Of a stretch of 64,000 nucleotides of DNA, positions 55,422 to 63,987 are shown piece after piece. Made by a program: the position numbers and the translations under genes. The DNA comes from Tianweitania sp. UT-5YL-CI-8 (GTDB lineage Bacteria > Pseudomonadota > Alphaproteobacteria > Rhizobiales > Rhizobiaceae): NCBI RefSeq assembly GCF_030010215.1, contig NZ_JASCRR010000016.1, positions 20,752-84,751 of the forward strand. Direction: 5' to 3'. Below the pieces are notes generated by a model that ran no database searches, had not been told where the DNA came from, and saw only the letters and a list, made by a program, of their open reading frames with translations. The stretch's first letter is position 1. Every line of letters starts with the position of its first letter.

Positions 55422-55503
55422 TGCGGGGTTCCCTCTCCGGAATCTCTAACAAATTCTGACAATGGTCGCGGGCAAGTAGGTATGCCGCGAACTCCCGTCA
55501 ATG

Positions 55504-56328
55504 TCAGGACCAGAAAGAAGGCGCGGTTTCTTCCAATCTAGGGCCGCGACGCAATGGCGCAACGCGCTCGGCCAAACCGGTGCGATCGGAGATGTCGACG
55601 CCTACGCCGCAGATCGTCGCCGGGCCGCTCGCCACCTCGAAACGCCCTTTTGGCACTTTCGACAGGAAGCGGCTCAGCGGCTCCTCCTTGTCCATGCCGA
55701 GCGATGAATCGTAATCGCCGCACATCCCGGCATCGCTCATATAGGCAGTGCCGCCGTTGAGTATCTGATGATCGGCTGTTGGTTGGTGTGTGTGGGTGCC
55801 GACCACCAGGCTGGCGCGCCCATCGACAAAATGCGCGAAGCACATCTTTTCGCTCGTCGCCTCAGCATGGAAGTCGATCACGACGGCATCGGCCTGCTCG
55901 CCGAGCGGACAGGCGGCAAGCTCGCGTTCGCCGGCCTGGAACGGATCGTCCAGTTCGGGATGCATGAACACCCGGCCCATGATGTTGGACACCAGCACGC
56001 GTGCGCCGTTCTTGGCGATGTAGAGCCCGGAGCCGCGCCCAGGCGTGCCCTTCGGAAAATTCGCCGGGCGCAGGAATCGATCCTCGCGCGGCGCGAAATT
56101 CAAAGCGTCGCGCTGGTCCCAGACATGGTTGCCGGTGGTCACCACATCGGCGCCGGCCTGGATCGTGTTCTGGAAAATCTCTTCGGTGATACCGAAACCG
56201 CCGGCGGCGTTCTCGCCATTGACGATCACGAAGTCGAGCCGGAAATCCGAGATCAGTCCGGGCAGTTGCTGCCAGACGGCCGTCCGCCCGGTCTTGCCCA
56301 CCATGTCGCCGAGAAAAAGAAGTCGCAT
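55504..56328 (-). CDS. YmdB-like metallophosphoesterase
   Basis: A 274-residue enzyme of the TIGR00282/YmdB family. Metal ligands: Asp in LFLGDMVGKTGR, Asn/Glu in VNGENAAGGFGI, His in TTGNHVWDQ, and the C-terminal HTHQPTADH. In Bacillus, YmdB hydrolyses cyclic nucleotides in vitro and controls motility/biofilm. It follows the 5-formyl-THF cyclo-ligase gene by 17 bp, so they are co-transcribed. Confidence 0.9.
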   Translation of the reverse strand: MRLLFLGDMVGKTGRTAVWQQLPGLISDFRLDFVIVNGENAAGGFGITEEIFQNTIQAGADVVTTGNHVWDQRDALNFAPREDRFLRPANFPKGTPGRGSGLYIAKNGARVLVSNIMGRVFMHPELDDPFQAGERELAACPLGEQADAVVIDFHAEATSEKMCFAHFVDGRASLVVGTHTHQPTADHQILNGGTAYMSDAGMCGDYDSSLGMDKEEPLSRFLSKVPKGRFEVASGPATICGVGVDISDRTGLAERVAPLRRGPRLEETAPSFWS

Positions 56329-56345
56329 GGCGCTCTCATGCCGCC

Positions 56346-56921
56346 TTATGCGAAGCGGCGCAAGCCGGACTCGGTGAGGATTTCCGGAATTATCACGTCA
56401 TGCGGCTCGTCCGGCACGCGCTCGACCTCCTGGCAATCGAAGGCGATGCCGACCAGCCGCGGCAGCGCGCCCTTGGCCTCCAGCCTAGCAATCGCGCGGT
56501 CGTAATAGCCCGCGCCATAGCCGATCCGATGCCCGCGCCCATCGAAAGCCGCCAGCGGCACCAGCATCAGCGCGGGATCCAGCACCGCGGCCTCCTCGCT
56601 GGGACCGGCGGTGCCGAACCCCATATCGACCAGTCCAGCACCGCGCACCAACTCGCGAAACACGATGGTCGTTTTGTCGAGAATGGCAGGCAAGGCAAGC
56701 CGCGCCCCGCTTTCGCGCAGCGCAAACAGCAGCGGTCGCACATCCACCTCCGACCGCATCGGCCAGAAGCCGGAGACGACCGCGCCGGGCTCGACGTCTA
56801 TGGTTTTGGCCGCATCCGCCATCGCCAGCGACATTTCGATCCGCCATTGCGGATCGAGCGCATCGCGCCGCGCAAGCGCTTCCTGGCGAAGCTGTTTTTT
56901 TCGGTCTTTAGGAGAGATCAT
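56346..56921 (-). CDS. ygfA: 5-formyltetrahydrofolate cyclo-ligase
   Basis: A 191-residue enzyme that converts 5-formyl-THF to methenyl-THF with ATP. Motifs: SPKDRKKQLRQEALARRDAL near the N terminus, MLVPLAAFDGRGHRIGYGAGYYDRAIARL (the ATP-binding and active region). The ATG at 56919-56921 is preferred over one at 56954. It lies directly downstream of the 6S RNA, the conserved proteobacterial ssrS-ygfA arrangement. Confidence 0.93.
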   Translation of the reverse strand: MISPKDRKKQLRQEALARRDALDPQWRIEMSLAMADAAKTIDVEPGAVVSGFWPMRSEVDVRPLLFALRESGARLALPAILDKTTIVFRELVRGAGLVDMGFGTAGPSEEAAVLDPALMLVPLAAFDGRGHRIGYGAGYYDRAIARLEAKGALPRLVGIAFDCQEVERVPDEPHDVIIPEILTESGLRRFA

Positions 56922-56949
56922 GTGAGGTGTTTTGTGAGGCAAGCGACGA

Positions 56950-57100
56950 TCCACGCAACCGATGGAGAAGTCGATCCCGGGAACCTACAAAGTAGGTGGG
57001 CGCCGTATGACGGGACCCACGGGTCCAATCAGGGACAGCTCCCTAAGGATCGTTAAGGCCCCGGGGAAAATGTCTCTCCTGTCGCGAAGCACAGACCGTC
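56950..57100 (-). ncRNA. ssrS: 6S RNA (RNA-polymerase regulator)
   Basis: Read on the minus strand, an outer stem (CGCGAC-A-GGAGA pairing TCTCC-ATCG-GTTGCG), then CCCCGGGG/CCCGGG inner stem arms surrounding a large bubble, gives the open-promoter mimic of 6S. The inner arm has a TTAACGATCCTTAGGGAGC segment. A TATATT -10 (57112-57107) lies about 8 bp before the RNA. Position upstream of ygfA on the same strand is diagnostic. Ends are approximate. Confidence 0.8.
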
Positions 57101-57216
57101 ACCCCCAATATAAAGGTCCGGCCCGTTCCCCGCCAGTGGCAGGCAAAACTTTCCTTTGCCCGCCTTGCCCCCGAAAAGCGCGGTCCCTAAAGTCACCGCC
57201 GACACAGGAGCATGGA

Positions 57217-58056
57217 ATGCGTTTTGAAGGGACAGCGGCCTATATCGCCGACAAGGATCTGATGGTGGCGGTGAATGCGGCCATCGCGCTGGAGCGGCCG
57301 CTGCTGGTCAAGGGCGAGCCCGGCACCGGCAAGACGGAGCTGGCGCGGCAGGTGGCCGAAGGCCTCGGGCTCGAGATGATCGAGTGGAACGTCAAATCCA
57401 CCACTCGCGCCCAACAGGGGCTTTATGAATACGACGCCGTCTCCCGCCTGCGCGACAGCCAGCTCGGCGACGACCGCTTCAACGACATCCGGAACTACAT
57501 CCGGCGCGGCAAGCTGTGGGAGGCCTTCGCCGCCGGCAAGAAGGTGGTGCTGCTGATCGACGAAATCGACAAGGCCGATATCGAGTTCCCCAACGACCTC
57601 TTGCAGGAACTCGACCGCATGGAGTTCTTCGTCTACGAGACCGGCGAGACGGTCAAGGCGGCAGTAAGACCCATCGTCATCATCACCTCCAACAACGAGA
57701 AGGAACTGCCTGACGCCTTCCTGCGCCGCTGTTTCTTCCACTATATCCGCTTCCCCGAAGTCGAGACGCTGCAGAAGATCGTCGACGTGCATTATCCCGG
57801 CATCAAACAGGCTCTGGTCCGCGCCGCGCTGACCCAGTTCTACGAGATCCGCGACGTGCCCGGCCTGAAGAAGAAGCCGTCGACCTCCGAGGCGCTGGAT
57901 TGGATCCGGCTTCTGGTGTCGGACGACATTGCGCCCGAGGATTTGCGCACCGACGCCAAGAACGCCTTGCCCAGGCTGCACGGCGCGCTGCTCAAGAACG
58001 AGCAGGACGTGCATCTGTTCGAACGCCTCGCCTTCATGGCGCGGCGCAACGGGTAA
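57217..58056 (+). CDS. MoxR-family AAA+ ATPase
   Basis: A 279-residue MoxR/RavA-like ATPase. Walker A LVKGEPGTGKTELARQVAEGL, Walker B VVLLIDEIDKADIEFPNDLLQELD, sensor 1 ITSNNEKELPDAFLRRCFFHY. MoxR ATPases act as chaperones for metalloprotein or VWA-domain partners; the usual VWA partner gene would follow, but here the downstream DNA is decayed. The ATG at 57217 has GGAG at the proper distance. Confidence 0.92.
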   Translation: MRFEGTAAYIADKDLMVAVNAAIALERPLLVKGEPGTGKTELARQVAEGLGLEMIEWNVKSTTRAQQGLYEYDAVSRLRDSQLGDDRFNDIRNYIRRGKLWEAFAAGKKVVLLIDEIDKADIEFPNDLLQELDRMEFFVYETGETVKAAVRPIVIITSNNEKELPDAFLRRCFFHYIRFPEVETLQKIVDVHYPGIKQALVRAALTQFYEIRDVPGLKKKPSTSEALDWIRLLVSDDIAPEDLRTDAKNALPRLHGALLKNEQDVHLFERLAFMARRNG

Positions 58057-58065
58057 TCTGCCGCG

Positions 58066-58260
58066 CTAAGCCAGAACAGCACGCAGCATGCCGGCATCGG
58101 GCGCGGCCCAGGCGAGGTCACCCGCCAGATCATGTAACTGACGTGAGCATGCCACTTCGGAGAACGCGAAGGAAAGCTGGTGCGCGTCGAGCTGGCGGCG
58201 AAACAGCACCGGGACCGGCGATGTCACGTTGTTGGCAACTGGCCGCGCTGATAGCTGCGG
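58066..58260 (-). pseudogene. C-terminal fragment of an MBL-fold hydrolase
   Basis: A reading with SPVPVLFRRQLDAHQLSFAFSEV resembles the C-terminal winged-helix end of MBL-fold hydrolases. The tail after it does not match and no N-terminal part is near on this strand. It is cut on the right by the IS6-type remnant. Low-certainty call. Confidence 0.4.
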
Positions 58261-58268
58261 GGTCGATT

Positions 58269-58787
58269 TCAGGCCAGCGTTCGGGTCACGGCTTTCCATT
58301 CCGCCATGGCCTGCAGGCGGTGGAGGTGGACGGCGAATGCTGAGCGTTCTGAATGGGGAGCAACGAAGAGATTGCGAACAGCGGAGAAGATTGAGACGAA
58401 CCGCTGCAGGGATCCTGGTGAACGGAAGCCCTGCATTGTTCGGTCCCGTTTTCGCAGCGGCACAAGGAGCGGAGCTTGTCAGTGATCATGCGCTTCGGTG
58501 CGACGCCTTGCTTTCTCAAGAGCCGGGTGAACAATCGTTTGGCGGCCTTGGTGTTGCGCCGGGTCTGGACGATCTCATCGAGCACATGGTCATCCTGATC
58601 GACGGCACGCCACAACCAGTGCTTCTTGCCGGTGATGGTGATGACGACTTCATCGAGATGCCAAATGTCATGGTGGCCTGGCGGCTTGCGGCGCAAGCGA
58701 CGAGCATAGACAGGACCGAACTTCTTTGCCCCCGCGGCGGATCGTTTCGTATGAGACCACGATACCGCGCTCAAGGGGCGTGTCACG
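58269..58787 (-). pseudogene. IS6-family transposase remnant
   Basis: Spread over three frames: RDTPLERGIVVSYETIRR (58787-58734), then KKFGPVYARRLRRK, IWHLDEVVITITGKKHWLWR (DDE domain, first Asp) and RKQGVAPKRMITDKLRS. The C terminus is in a third frame, TMQGFRSPGSLQRFVSIFSA. At least two frameshifts and no intact ends: a decayed IS26-like element. Terminal inverted repeats were not found. Confidence 0.8.
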
Positions 58788-58855
58788 CCCGCTGACGAAG
58801 CCGATCGCATAGACCGTGCCCCCATGCCGCACGGCCGCCAGCGATCGGGCGAAGG
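58788..58855 (-). pseudogene. Zinc-alcohol-dehydrogenase fragment
   Basis: About 22 residues, FARSLAAVRHGGTVYAIGFVSG, match the Rossmann strand of medium-chain dehydrogenases, directly abutting the IS6-like N terminus. Marks an insertion or deletion breakpoint. Confidence 0.45.
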
Positions 58856-58856
58856 T

Positions 58857-59144
58857 CTGGGCGACGCCCTTGCGGCGCTGCTGCAGGGCAAGGTGCAACT
58901 CGGCGGTCGCTGGACGGTTCGTCGCACTCTGGCGTCCCAACTGGCCGAACTGGGGCTGCGCCCGGACGACATCGACTATGTCGCCTTGTCGCACCTTCAT
59001 GCGGACCACAGCGGCAACATCGGTCTGTTCCCAACGGCGACCTGGCTGCTGCCGGCGGAGGAACTGCGGCCAAGCGCGATTGCCGCCGCAACGGCCTCCG
59101 GTACGACCGCCGCCGCTCGGCGGGCTCCCCCGCGCGTGGATTAG
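58857..59144 (+). pseudogene. MBL-fold hydrolase N-terminal fragment
   Basis: The plus-strand reading has LRPDDIDYVALSHLHADHSGNIGLFPTATWLL, with the HxHxDH metal motif (HLHADH). It is truncated on both sides by unrelated sequence; no active enzyme is encoded. Confidence 0.6.
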
Positions 59145-59266
59145 GATTACTCCGTCACGCCGTTGGGAGAGTCGCTCAACGACGCGCTGACGCCGCTCTG
59201 CGAATAGGGGAACGGAATCTGGTGGAGCGATAAGCCATTTGATCGGGTTTGAGAGCGAGGCGAGTT

Positions 59267-59500
59267 TCAATCGGCCTGCTCGACGGCGTAGCTGTCCTCC
59301 AGCATGCGATAGCGGACGATCAACCCGTCGCGCACAGTGAGGTCGAAGGCGAATTCCATTTCGATCAGCTTGCCCGTGGCCTTCACCAGCGAGGCGAGAC
59401 CTCCGAGAATGACGGCGGTGTCACTGGAGGCGAGAATAGTGCGGACCGCGAACTGCTGCGGCTCGATATGACGGAGCAGATCTGTGAAGAATGCTGCCAA
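59267..59500 (-). pseudogene. NTF2/SnoaL-like protein, C-terminal part
   Basis: A 77-codon frame ending MEFAFDLTVRDGLIVRYRMLEDSYAV, the usual C-terminal strands of SnoaL-like ketosteroid-isomerase-fold proteins. It lacks the N-terminal helices, so it looks truncated. It overlaps nothing on the plus strand before the M42 gene. Confidence 0.5.
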
Positions 59501-59548
59501 GCTCGACGCATTTCAAGATTACGCTCTCGGTCAGCCTTGGAGACTCCA

Positions 59549-60361
59549 ATGCGCGACGCATCCCTCGAACATCTGAAGACGCTGGTTGCGACGCCTTCTC
59601 CCAGTGGTTTCGAACAACCGGTCGCTCACCTCTACCGAAACTACGTCTCTGAATTCGCCGGCAAGGTGATAACCGACGTCATGGGCAATGTGAGCGCCTG
59701 CATACATCCACAGGCGGCAATGCGGATCATGTATGCGAGCCACATGGATGAGATCGGCTTTATCGTTTATTTTATCGATGAAGATGGCTTTCTTTTCTTC
59801 AACACAATCGGCGGCACCGATGTGGCGACTGAGATCGGCCAACGGGTGTGGGTGCATGGGAAAGAGCGGGGCCAGGGCGTTATTGGCCGTAAGGCAATCC
59901 AGACATTAAAGTCTGAGGAAAGCAAGCAGACTCCAAATTTGAAGGATCTTTGGATCGACATCGGCGCAATGTCACGTGAGCAAGCCGAAACCGTTGTCAA
60001 GATTGGCAGCCCGGTTACCCTGCAGACCGAATTCGCCGCGCTCCTCGGTAACCATGCCACCGCGCGGGCGTTTGACAACAAGGCCGGCTTGTTCATCGGC
60101 GGGGAAATCATACGACGCCTCGTTGAAGAGGGCGGGCTCCATCCCGATGTCGATCTCTATGCGCTGGGCACCGTCCAAGAGGAAAGTGGGTCTCGAGGCG
60201 ACCGAAAAAATCCGCTAGTTCCGACTGAGTCACAGGAAAGTTTAACTTACCATTGTCGGCGAGACCGATCACAAGCAGGCGTATATACAATTCGCAAATC
60301 AAATGTGCGAGCCGTTCTGCGGGGGGTGTTGCGTCCGACCAAAGCAGTCCACCTTCTTTAG
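59549..60361 (+). pseudogene. M42-family aminopeptidase, truncated
   Basis: Starts at ATG 59549 with GGAG upstream. It matches M42/FrvX peptidases through TLVATPSPSGFEQPVAHLYRNY, YASHMDEIGFIVYFID (metal His/Asp), ARAFDNKAGLFIGGEIIRRL and ALGTVQEESGSRG. After about codon 216 (60195) the reading is unrelated to the family, so the last third with the remaining metal ligand is missing. Likely inactive. Confidence 0.75.
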
Positions 60362-60497
60362 ATAGCGGCATCGATTGTGGTCGATAGCCACAAGACGCGG
60401 GTCAGATGGGGGGCGATCTCGGTGATCATGCGGAGATTTTCGTGCGGCAAGAACACTGCGATGCCATCGCTCCAGCTCCACGTTGGAGGCCTTTTTG

Positions 60498-60722
60498 TCA
60501 GCGTTTCGTAAGGTCAAACCTGTCGTAAAGTCCCATCTCGAAGACATGCTTGGCGATCATCTCTGCAAGGGCGCTATCGGAGAGGTCCGTCACGGGGACA
60601 GCAAAGCGAAGAGCTTTGATCGTGTCAGCGATCGAAAGTGGCAACTGTCGCTCCACGCGCACGGTAATATAATTACCGACGAAACCATCAACATCGAACA
60701 CCGTAAAATGTTGCATACCCAA
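60498..60722 (-). CDS. Small protein of a 74-79-aa paralogous family, copy A
   Basis: A 74-residue protein. RVERQLPLSIADTIKALRFA and DLSDSALAEMIAKHVFEMGLYDRFD are shared with the gene at 63273-63512 (KWQMPLSTADAVRTIRLVIP, DHDLVEMIAKYAIERNL). No known domain recognised. Probably cytosolic and helical. It is isolated in a decayed region. Confidence 0.6.
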   Translation of the reverse strand: MGMQHFTVFDVDGFVGNYITVRVERQLPLSIADTIKALRFAVPVTDLSDSALAEMIAKHVFEMGLYDRFDLTKR

Positions 60723-60930
60723 ATCCTTCTGGGCGAAATGTAGATCTATGCAGGAAAGAGTCGAGCAACATTCGAGCTAGGAGATGAATTGTACGGAACC
60801 GTTCAAAGCTCGACGGAAAGCATCTAACGATTGTGCAGAGGTATAGATCGTATACAATAGGAAAGCATTGCCACAGATACGACTGAAAACTCTCAGTGAG
60901 CGTGAACTACTACGCTCTTGGAGGTGCGGA

Positions 60931-61188
60931 ATGTCCTCCACCTATAATAATGTGTCTGCGGAAGGTATGGAGGTTCTGCGTTCGACCCTTTCCGCATTGG
61001 TACAGTCAGGATTGTTTTCGAAAGCGGATGCGGAGGCTGAGGCACGAGAGCTTCTCGCGTTGCTTTACTCGGATGCCGATGCCGATGATGAAATGGTAGC
61101 CGCGATCGTGAATGCCCTTTTACCTAGCGCATCTTCACCGAAGCAATCCGTCGACTTAAGGTCGTCTTTGCAGCTGACAGGCCCATGA
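60931..61188 (+). CDS. Small acidic hypothetical protein
   Basis: An 85-residue protein from the ATG at 60931 (GGAGG upstream); a frame from 60868 is longer. It is helical: EVLRSTLSALVQSGLFSKADAEAEARELLALLYSDADADDEMVAAIVNALL. No family recognised. It may be a real small gene. Confidence 0.5.
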   Translation: MSSTYNNVSAEGMEVLRSTLSALVQSGLFSKADAEAEARELLALLYSDADADDEMVAAIVNALLPSASSPKQSVDLRSSLQLTGP

Positions 61189-61224
61189 CAGCAAACCCGC
61201 CGCCACCATGCTGGATGACTCCAG

Positions 61225-61440
61225 CCCAATGCTATCCTTCTCGCTAATCGCTCCTACGGCGGCAATGCCATTCATGCCCTGGCCGCAGAGCGAGGGCATG
61301 GGCAACATTCCGCCCAAGAAGACCAGATTTGGTCGTCGCTTTCGGCAGATGGGTCTACAGGCAGCGTAATGTCGCCGAGCGGTATTTCAACAAGCTCAGA
61401 CAGTTCAGAAACATAGCCACTCGATACATTCTCGATCGTC
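61225..61440 (+). pseudogene. IS5-family transposase remnant
   Basis: ANRSYGGNAIHALAAERG, then in another frame NIPPKKTR, then in the first again VYRQRNVAERYFNKLRQFRNIATRY: the end of IS5-type transposases (R-N-x-x-E-R-x-F catalytic Glu). Frameshifted and without 5' part or inverted repeats. Confidence 0.75.
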
Positions 61441-61506
61441 CAGACTGCTCGCTCGAACCTGGGCTATTGATATGAATATGCCTGGGGGACAGGCAGCAAC
61501 ATCAGC

Positions 61507-62235
61507 TCAGGTGGAACGTCTTATCTGGAAGCCGATGTGGCGTTCGTATTCGTCTTCTGGGATGCCGTAGGAGCCGGCGGCAACGTCTTCCAGCCTTGGC
61601 CTGTCGAGGACTTTAATGTTCCCGCGAGTTGCCTTGATCGCATGATAGCCTTCGAGGATGTGGATTTCGTTGGTGACGCCGGATCTTCGAACACCCAACA
61701 TCAGCGAGAGGAATTCATGGGTGAGCGGCAGATCGTCGTTCCTCAGGCGGTCATGGCACATCAGCAACCATCGAGCCAATCGCTCAGGCATGTTGTAACG
61801 GGCATTCGCCAGGGCTGAATGCGAAAGCTGTAGCTCGCAGCAATAGACATATCTCAGAAGAAGATCATTGGCAGCGGGGTATTGTTCGACCATAGACAGG
61901 AGCGCCGATACGGGGACCGAGATCGAGGTTCCTTCGGCTTGCATGAAGGTCTTTGTCGAGCTTTGAGCGACTTTCAGCAGGATATGCGCTCCAGACATGC
62001 CCTCATAGCCGATATGGCCCACTTCAACGGCTTCATTTTCCGAGTTGGTTGCAACGATCGATGCCAGTCCGCTTTCCAGGAAGTGAACCAGTTCCGTTGG
62101 AACATCGACTGTCACCAATTCCGATCTGAGCGGCAATTCCACGTGGCTCATCACCGGACGCAGGACTTCGAACGCTTCAGCCGGTAGCGCGCGCAGAAGA
62201 AGATTCTGCATCTCGGATTGTAAAAAATCGGACAT
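61507..62235 (-). CDS. Crp/Fnr-family transcription regulator
   Basis: A 242-residue regulator from ATG at 62233-62235. The N-terminal cyclic-nucleotide-type beta-roll includes EAVEVGHIGYEGMSG, and the C-terminal HTH has LPLTHEFLSLMLGVRRSGVTNEIHIL. No Cys cluster for an FNR iron-sulfur centre is visible, so it senses something else. Rhizobial genomes have many such proteins. The frame extending to 62463 is not expected to be used. Confidence 0.88.
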   Translation of the reverse strand: MSDFLQSEMQNLLLRALPAEAFEVLRPVMSHVELPLRSELVTVDVPTELVHFLESGLASIVATNSENEAVEVGHIGYEGMSGAHILLKVAQSSTKTFMQAEGTSISVPVSALLSMVEQYPAANDLLLRYVYCCELQLSHSALANARYNMPERLARWLLMCHDRLRNDDLPLTHEFLSLMLGVRRSGVTNEIHILEGYHAIKATRGNIKVLDRPRLEDVAAGSYGIPEDEYERHIGFQIRRST

Positions 62236-62365
62236 GATCCAGGCTCCGGCGGGATCGAGCCCGTGCTCATGCCAACGAACAGCAACGCGAAAGCATCTTG
62301 AGCTTATGCGCCAAACAACCTTGCTGGGCCAAGAGCCACAGGAGTTCTGTGCGGTTTTGACATTT

Positions 62366-62638
62366 CTAGGGTGCCGCAGGCGTCGTCGCTGCGATCCCGA
62401 CATGTTCGATGATCTTAACAGCCGCCGAAAACGACAGGACAATGACCGTGAAGCCGTGCTCATCCGTGACGTTCATCAGCCAGGCCGAGACATCGACCTT
62501 TTTCAGCAAAGTCCCCTTCAGGCGCTCCGCGATGGTTTCGACGGCTTCGCTGCGAGCACTTTGCAGGTCTGGATGTTCAGACCCTACCGTGTCGGGTATG
62601 GAGATGCCGTCATGAAGATTGAAAAAGTACCGCGCCAT
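62366..62638 (-). CDS. DUF6894-type small protein 1
   Basis: A 90-residue protein starting MARYFFNLHDGISIPDTVGSEHPDL, the DUF6894 opening, then ARSEAVETIAERL. It is related to the gene at 62914-63153. DUF6894 proteins are abundant in rhizobia, of unknown function. A start at 62725 is possible but has no family resemblance. Confidence 0.8.
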   Translation of the reverse strand: MARYFFNLHDGISIPDTVGSEHPDLQSARSEAVETIAERLKGTLLKKVDVSAWLMNVTDEHGFTVIVLSFSAAVKIIEHVGIAATTPAAP

Positions 62639-62913
62639 TATCTCGCACCTGAAAAAGGCGGGAGCAAAGCGGTCTCTCAGCCACCCGCGCCCTAAATCAT
62701 CAGCGAGTGATAAAACCTTTTTCACACGGAATAGCGGTTGAAAGAAGGCGTAACCACCTCACCAGACTTCAGTCCGATGTCGAAAGACTCGACGGCCGCC
62801 GTCTAAGGTGCGGAACTGTACAAATCCAGAGCTTGGTTTCGCGGCAGAGGCGAACAAGGTAGACCATAGACGATCGCTAAACTTTAAGCGGGCCTACATC
62901 AGACGAGAGCACG

Positions 62914-63153
62914 ATGCCTAGATACTTCTTCCATCTGGTGAAAAGGACCGAGGTTCTCCGCGACGACGAGGGCAGCGAGCTACCTGACCTCGAGCAAGCG
63001 CGTCTTGAAGCGCTTAATGACGCCCGTCACCTGATGGCGGAGGCAATTCGATCCGGCAAAGATATCTCCTCGCGAAGTGTGCAGATCTGTGACGAAGCGG
63101 GCAACATTCTTCTGCTGCTTCCGTTTGTCGACGCCCTCACAGCAGACGACTGA
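62914..63153 (+). CDS. DUF6894-type small protein 2
   Basis: 79 residues: MPRYFFHLVKRTEVLRDDEG, SELPDLEQARLEALNDARHLMAEAIRSG, and SVQICDEAGNILLLLPFVDAL. Same family as the opposite-strand protein 1. The 275-bp gap between them has no gene and must include both promoters. Confidence 0.82.
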   Translation: MPRYFFHLVKRTEVLRDDEGSELPDLEQARLEALNDARHLMAEAIRSGKDISSRSVQICDEAGNILLLLPFVDALTADD

Positions 63154-63272
63154 TCGAACCATTTGCCAAGGGACGGATGCAACCAGGACTGCCCATCAAA
63201 GTCAGACCTTACCGCCGCAAGAATGGAATACCAGCCCGGCCGCCTCGGTCGGGCCGGCTGCATGAACTTGGA

Positions 63273-63512
63273 TCACTGTTGGCCTATAGAGATCGCCGTC
63301 GCGCCATGATCGAAGTGGATATTCAGATTGCGTTCGATGGCGTACTTGGCGATCATCTCCACCAGATCATGATCCGGTATGACCGCTTCCGGGATGACAA
63401 GTCGTATGGTTCTTACCGCGTCGGCAGTCGAGAGCGGCATCTGCCACTTCGCGCGCGCACCAACGTATTGATCAACAACACCATCTGCTTGGAACCTGGT
63501 AAACGCTTGCAT
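63273..63512 (-). CDS. Small protein of a 74-79-aa paralogous family, copy B
   Basis: 79 residues, related to the protein at 60498-60722 over RTIRLVIPEAV and DLVEMIAKYAIERNLNIHFDHG. No known domain. It may pair functionally with DUF6894, since the types alternate here. Confidence 0.6.
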   Translation of the reverse strand: MQAFTRFQADGVVDQYVGARAKWQMPLSTADAVRTIRLVIPEAVIPDHDLVEMIAKYAIERNLNIHFDHGATAISIGQQ

Positions 63513-63784
63513 GTATTTCTCCCTTCGTTGAAGAGAAAGAGTACGCCGTCTCCAAGCAAAGTCACGAAATTATCGCAGATTGCGTCGAACAGTACGAAAC
63601 CGATCCTTTGTTGGACGGACCTTCACTAAAACTGCAGAAGGCCGCGCCAGAGGGATAACGCGGGCCTCCCAAGTAGGCCACCAAGCAGGTATGCGGCCTC
63701 CGGTCGAACCTTCGGATCGGAGGTATGTTCCATTAAGACCTCCATCAGAGCGCGGATCACCCACCTGCCTTGCCGGGTGCCGGA

Positions 63785-63868
63785 TCAATGCAGGTCTGCG
63801 TGGTACTCCTCCCCGCTGTGATCGAAGGCGATAACAAGCCTCCGCTCGATCGCGTAATGTACAATCAT
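63785..63868 (-). pseudogene. C-terminal fragment of the 74-79-aa family
   Basis: The minus-strand reading MIVHYAIERRLVIAFDHSGE matches copy B (MIAKYAIERNLNIHFDHG). No N-terminal half is convincing upstream. A third family member, decayed. Confidence 0.5.
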
Positions 63869-63889
63869 GTTCACTGTGATTAGGCATGG

Positions 63890-63987
63890 AATAAGGACCC
63901 CGCATTTGGGGTGATCGGCGTCCAAACGGGACCCCCATCTGCGATGGGGTTACAACAGCCTCCGGTTTCATCGGGGGCTTTTTATTT
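63890..63987 (+). ncRNA. Three-hairpin small RNA candidate with terminator
   Basis: Hairpins CCCC-GCATTT-GGGG (63898-63911), CCCCAT-CTGCG-ATGGGG (63933-63949) and GCCTCCG/CGGGGGC (63958-63978) are followed by TTTTTATTT. No ORF. The layout resembles rhizobial trans-acting sRNAs. The 5' end is unknown. Confidence 0.55.
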
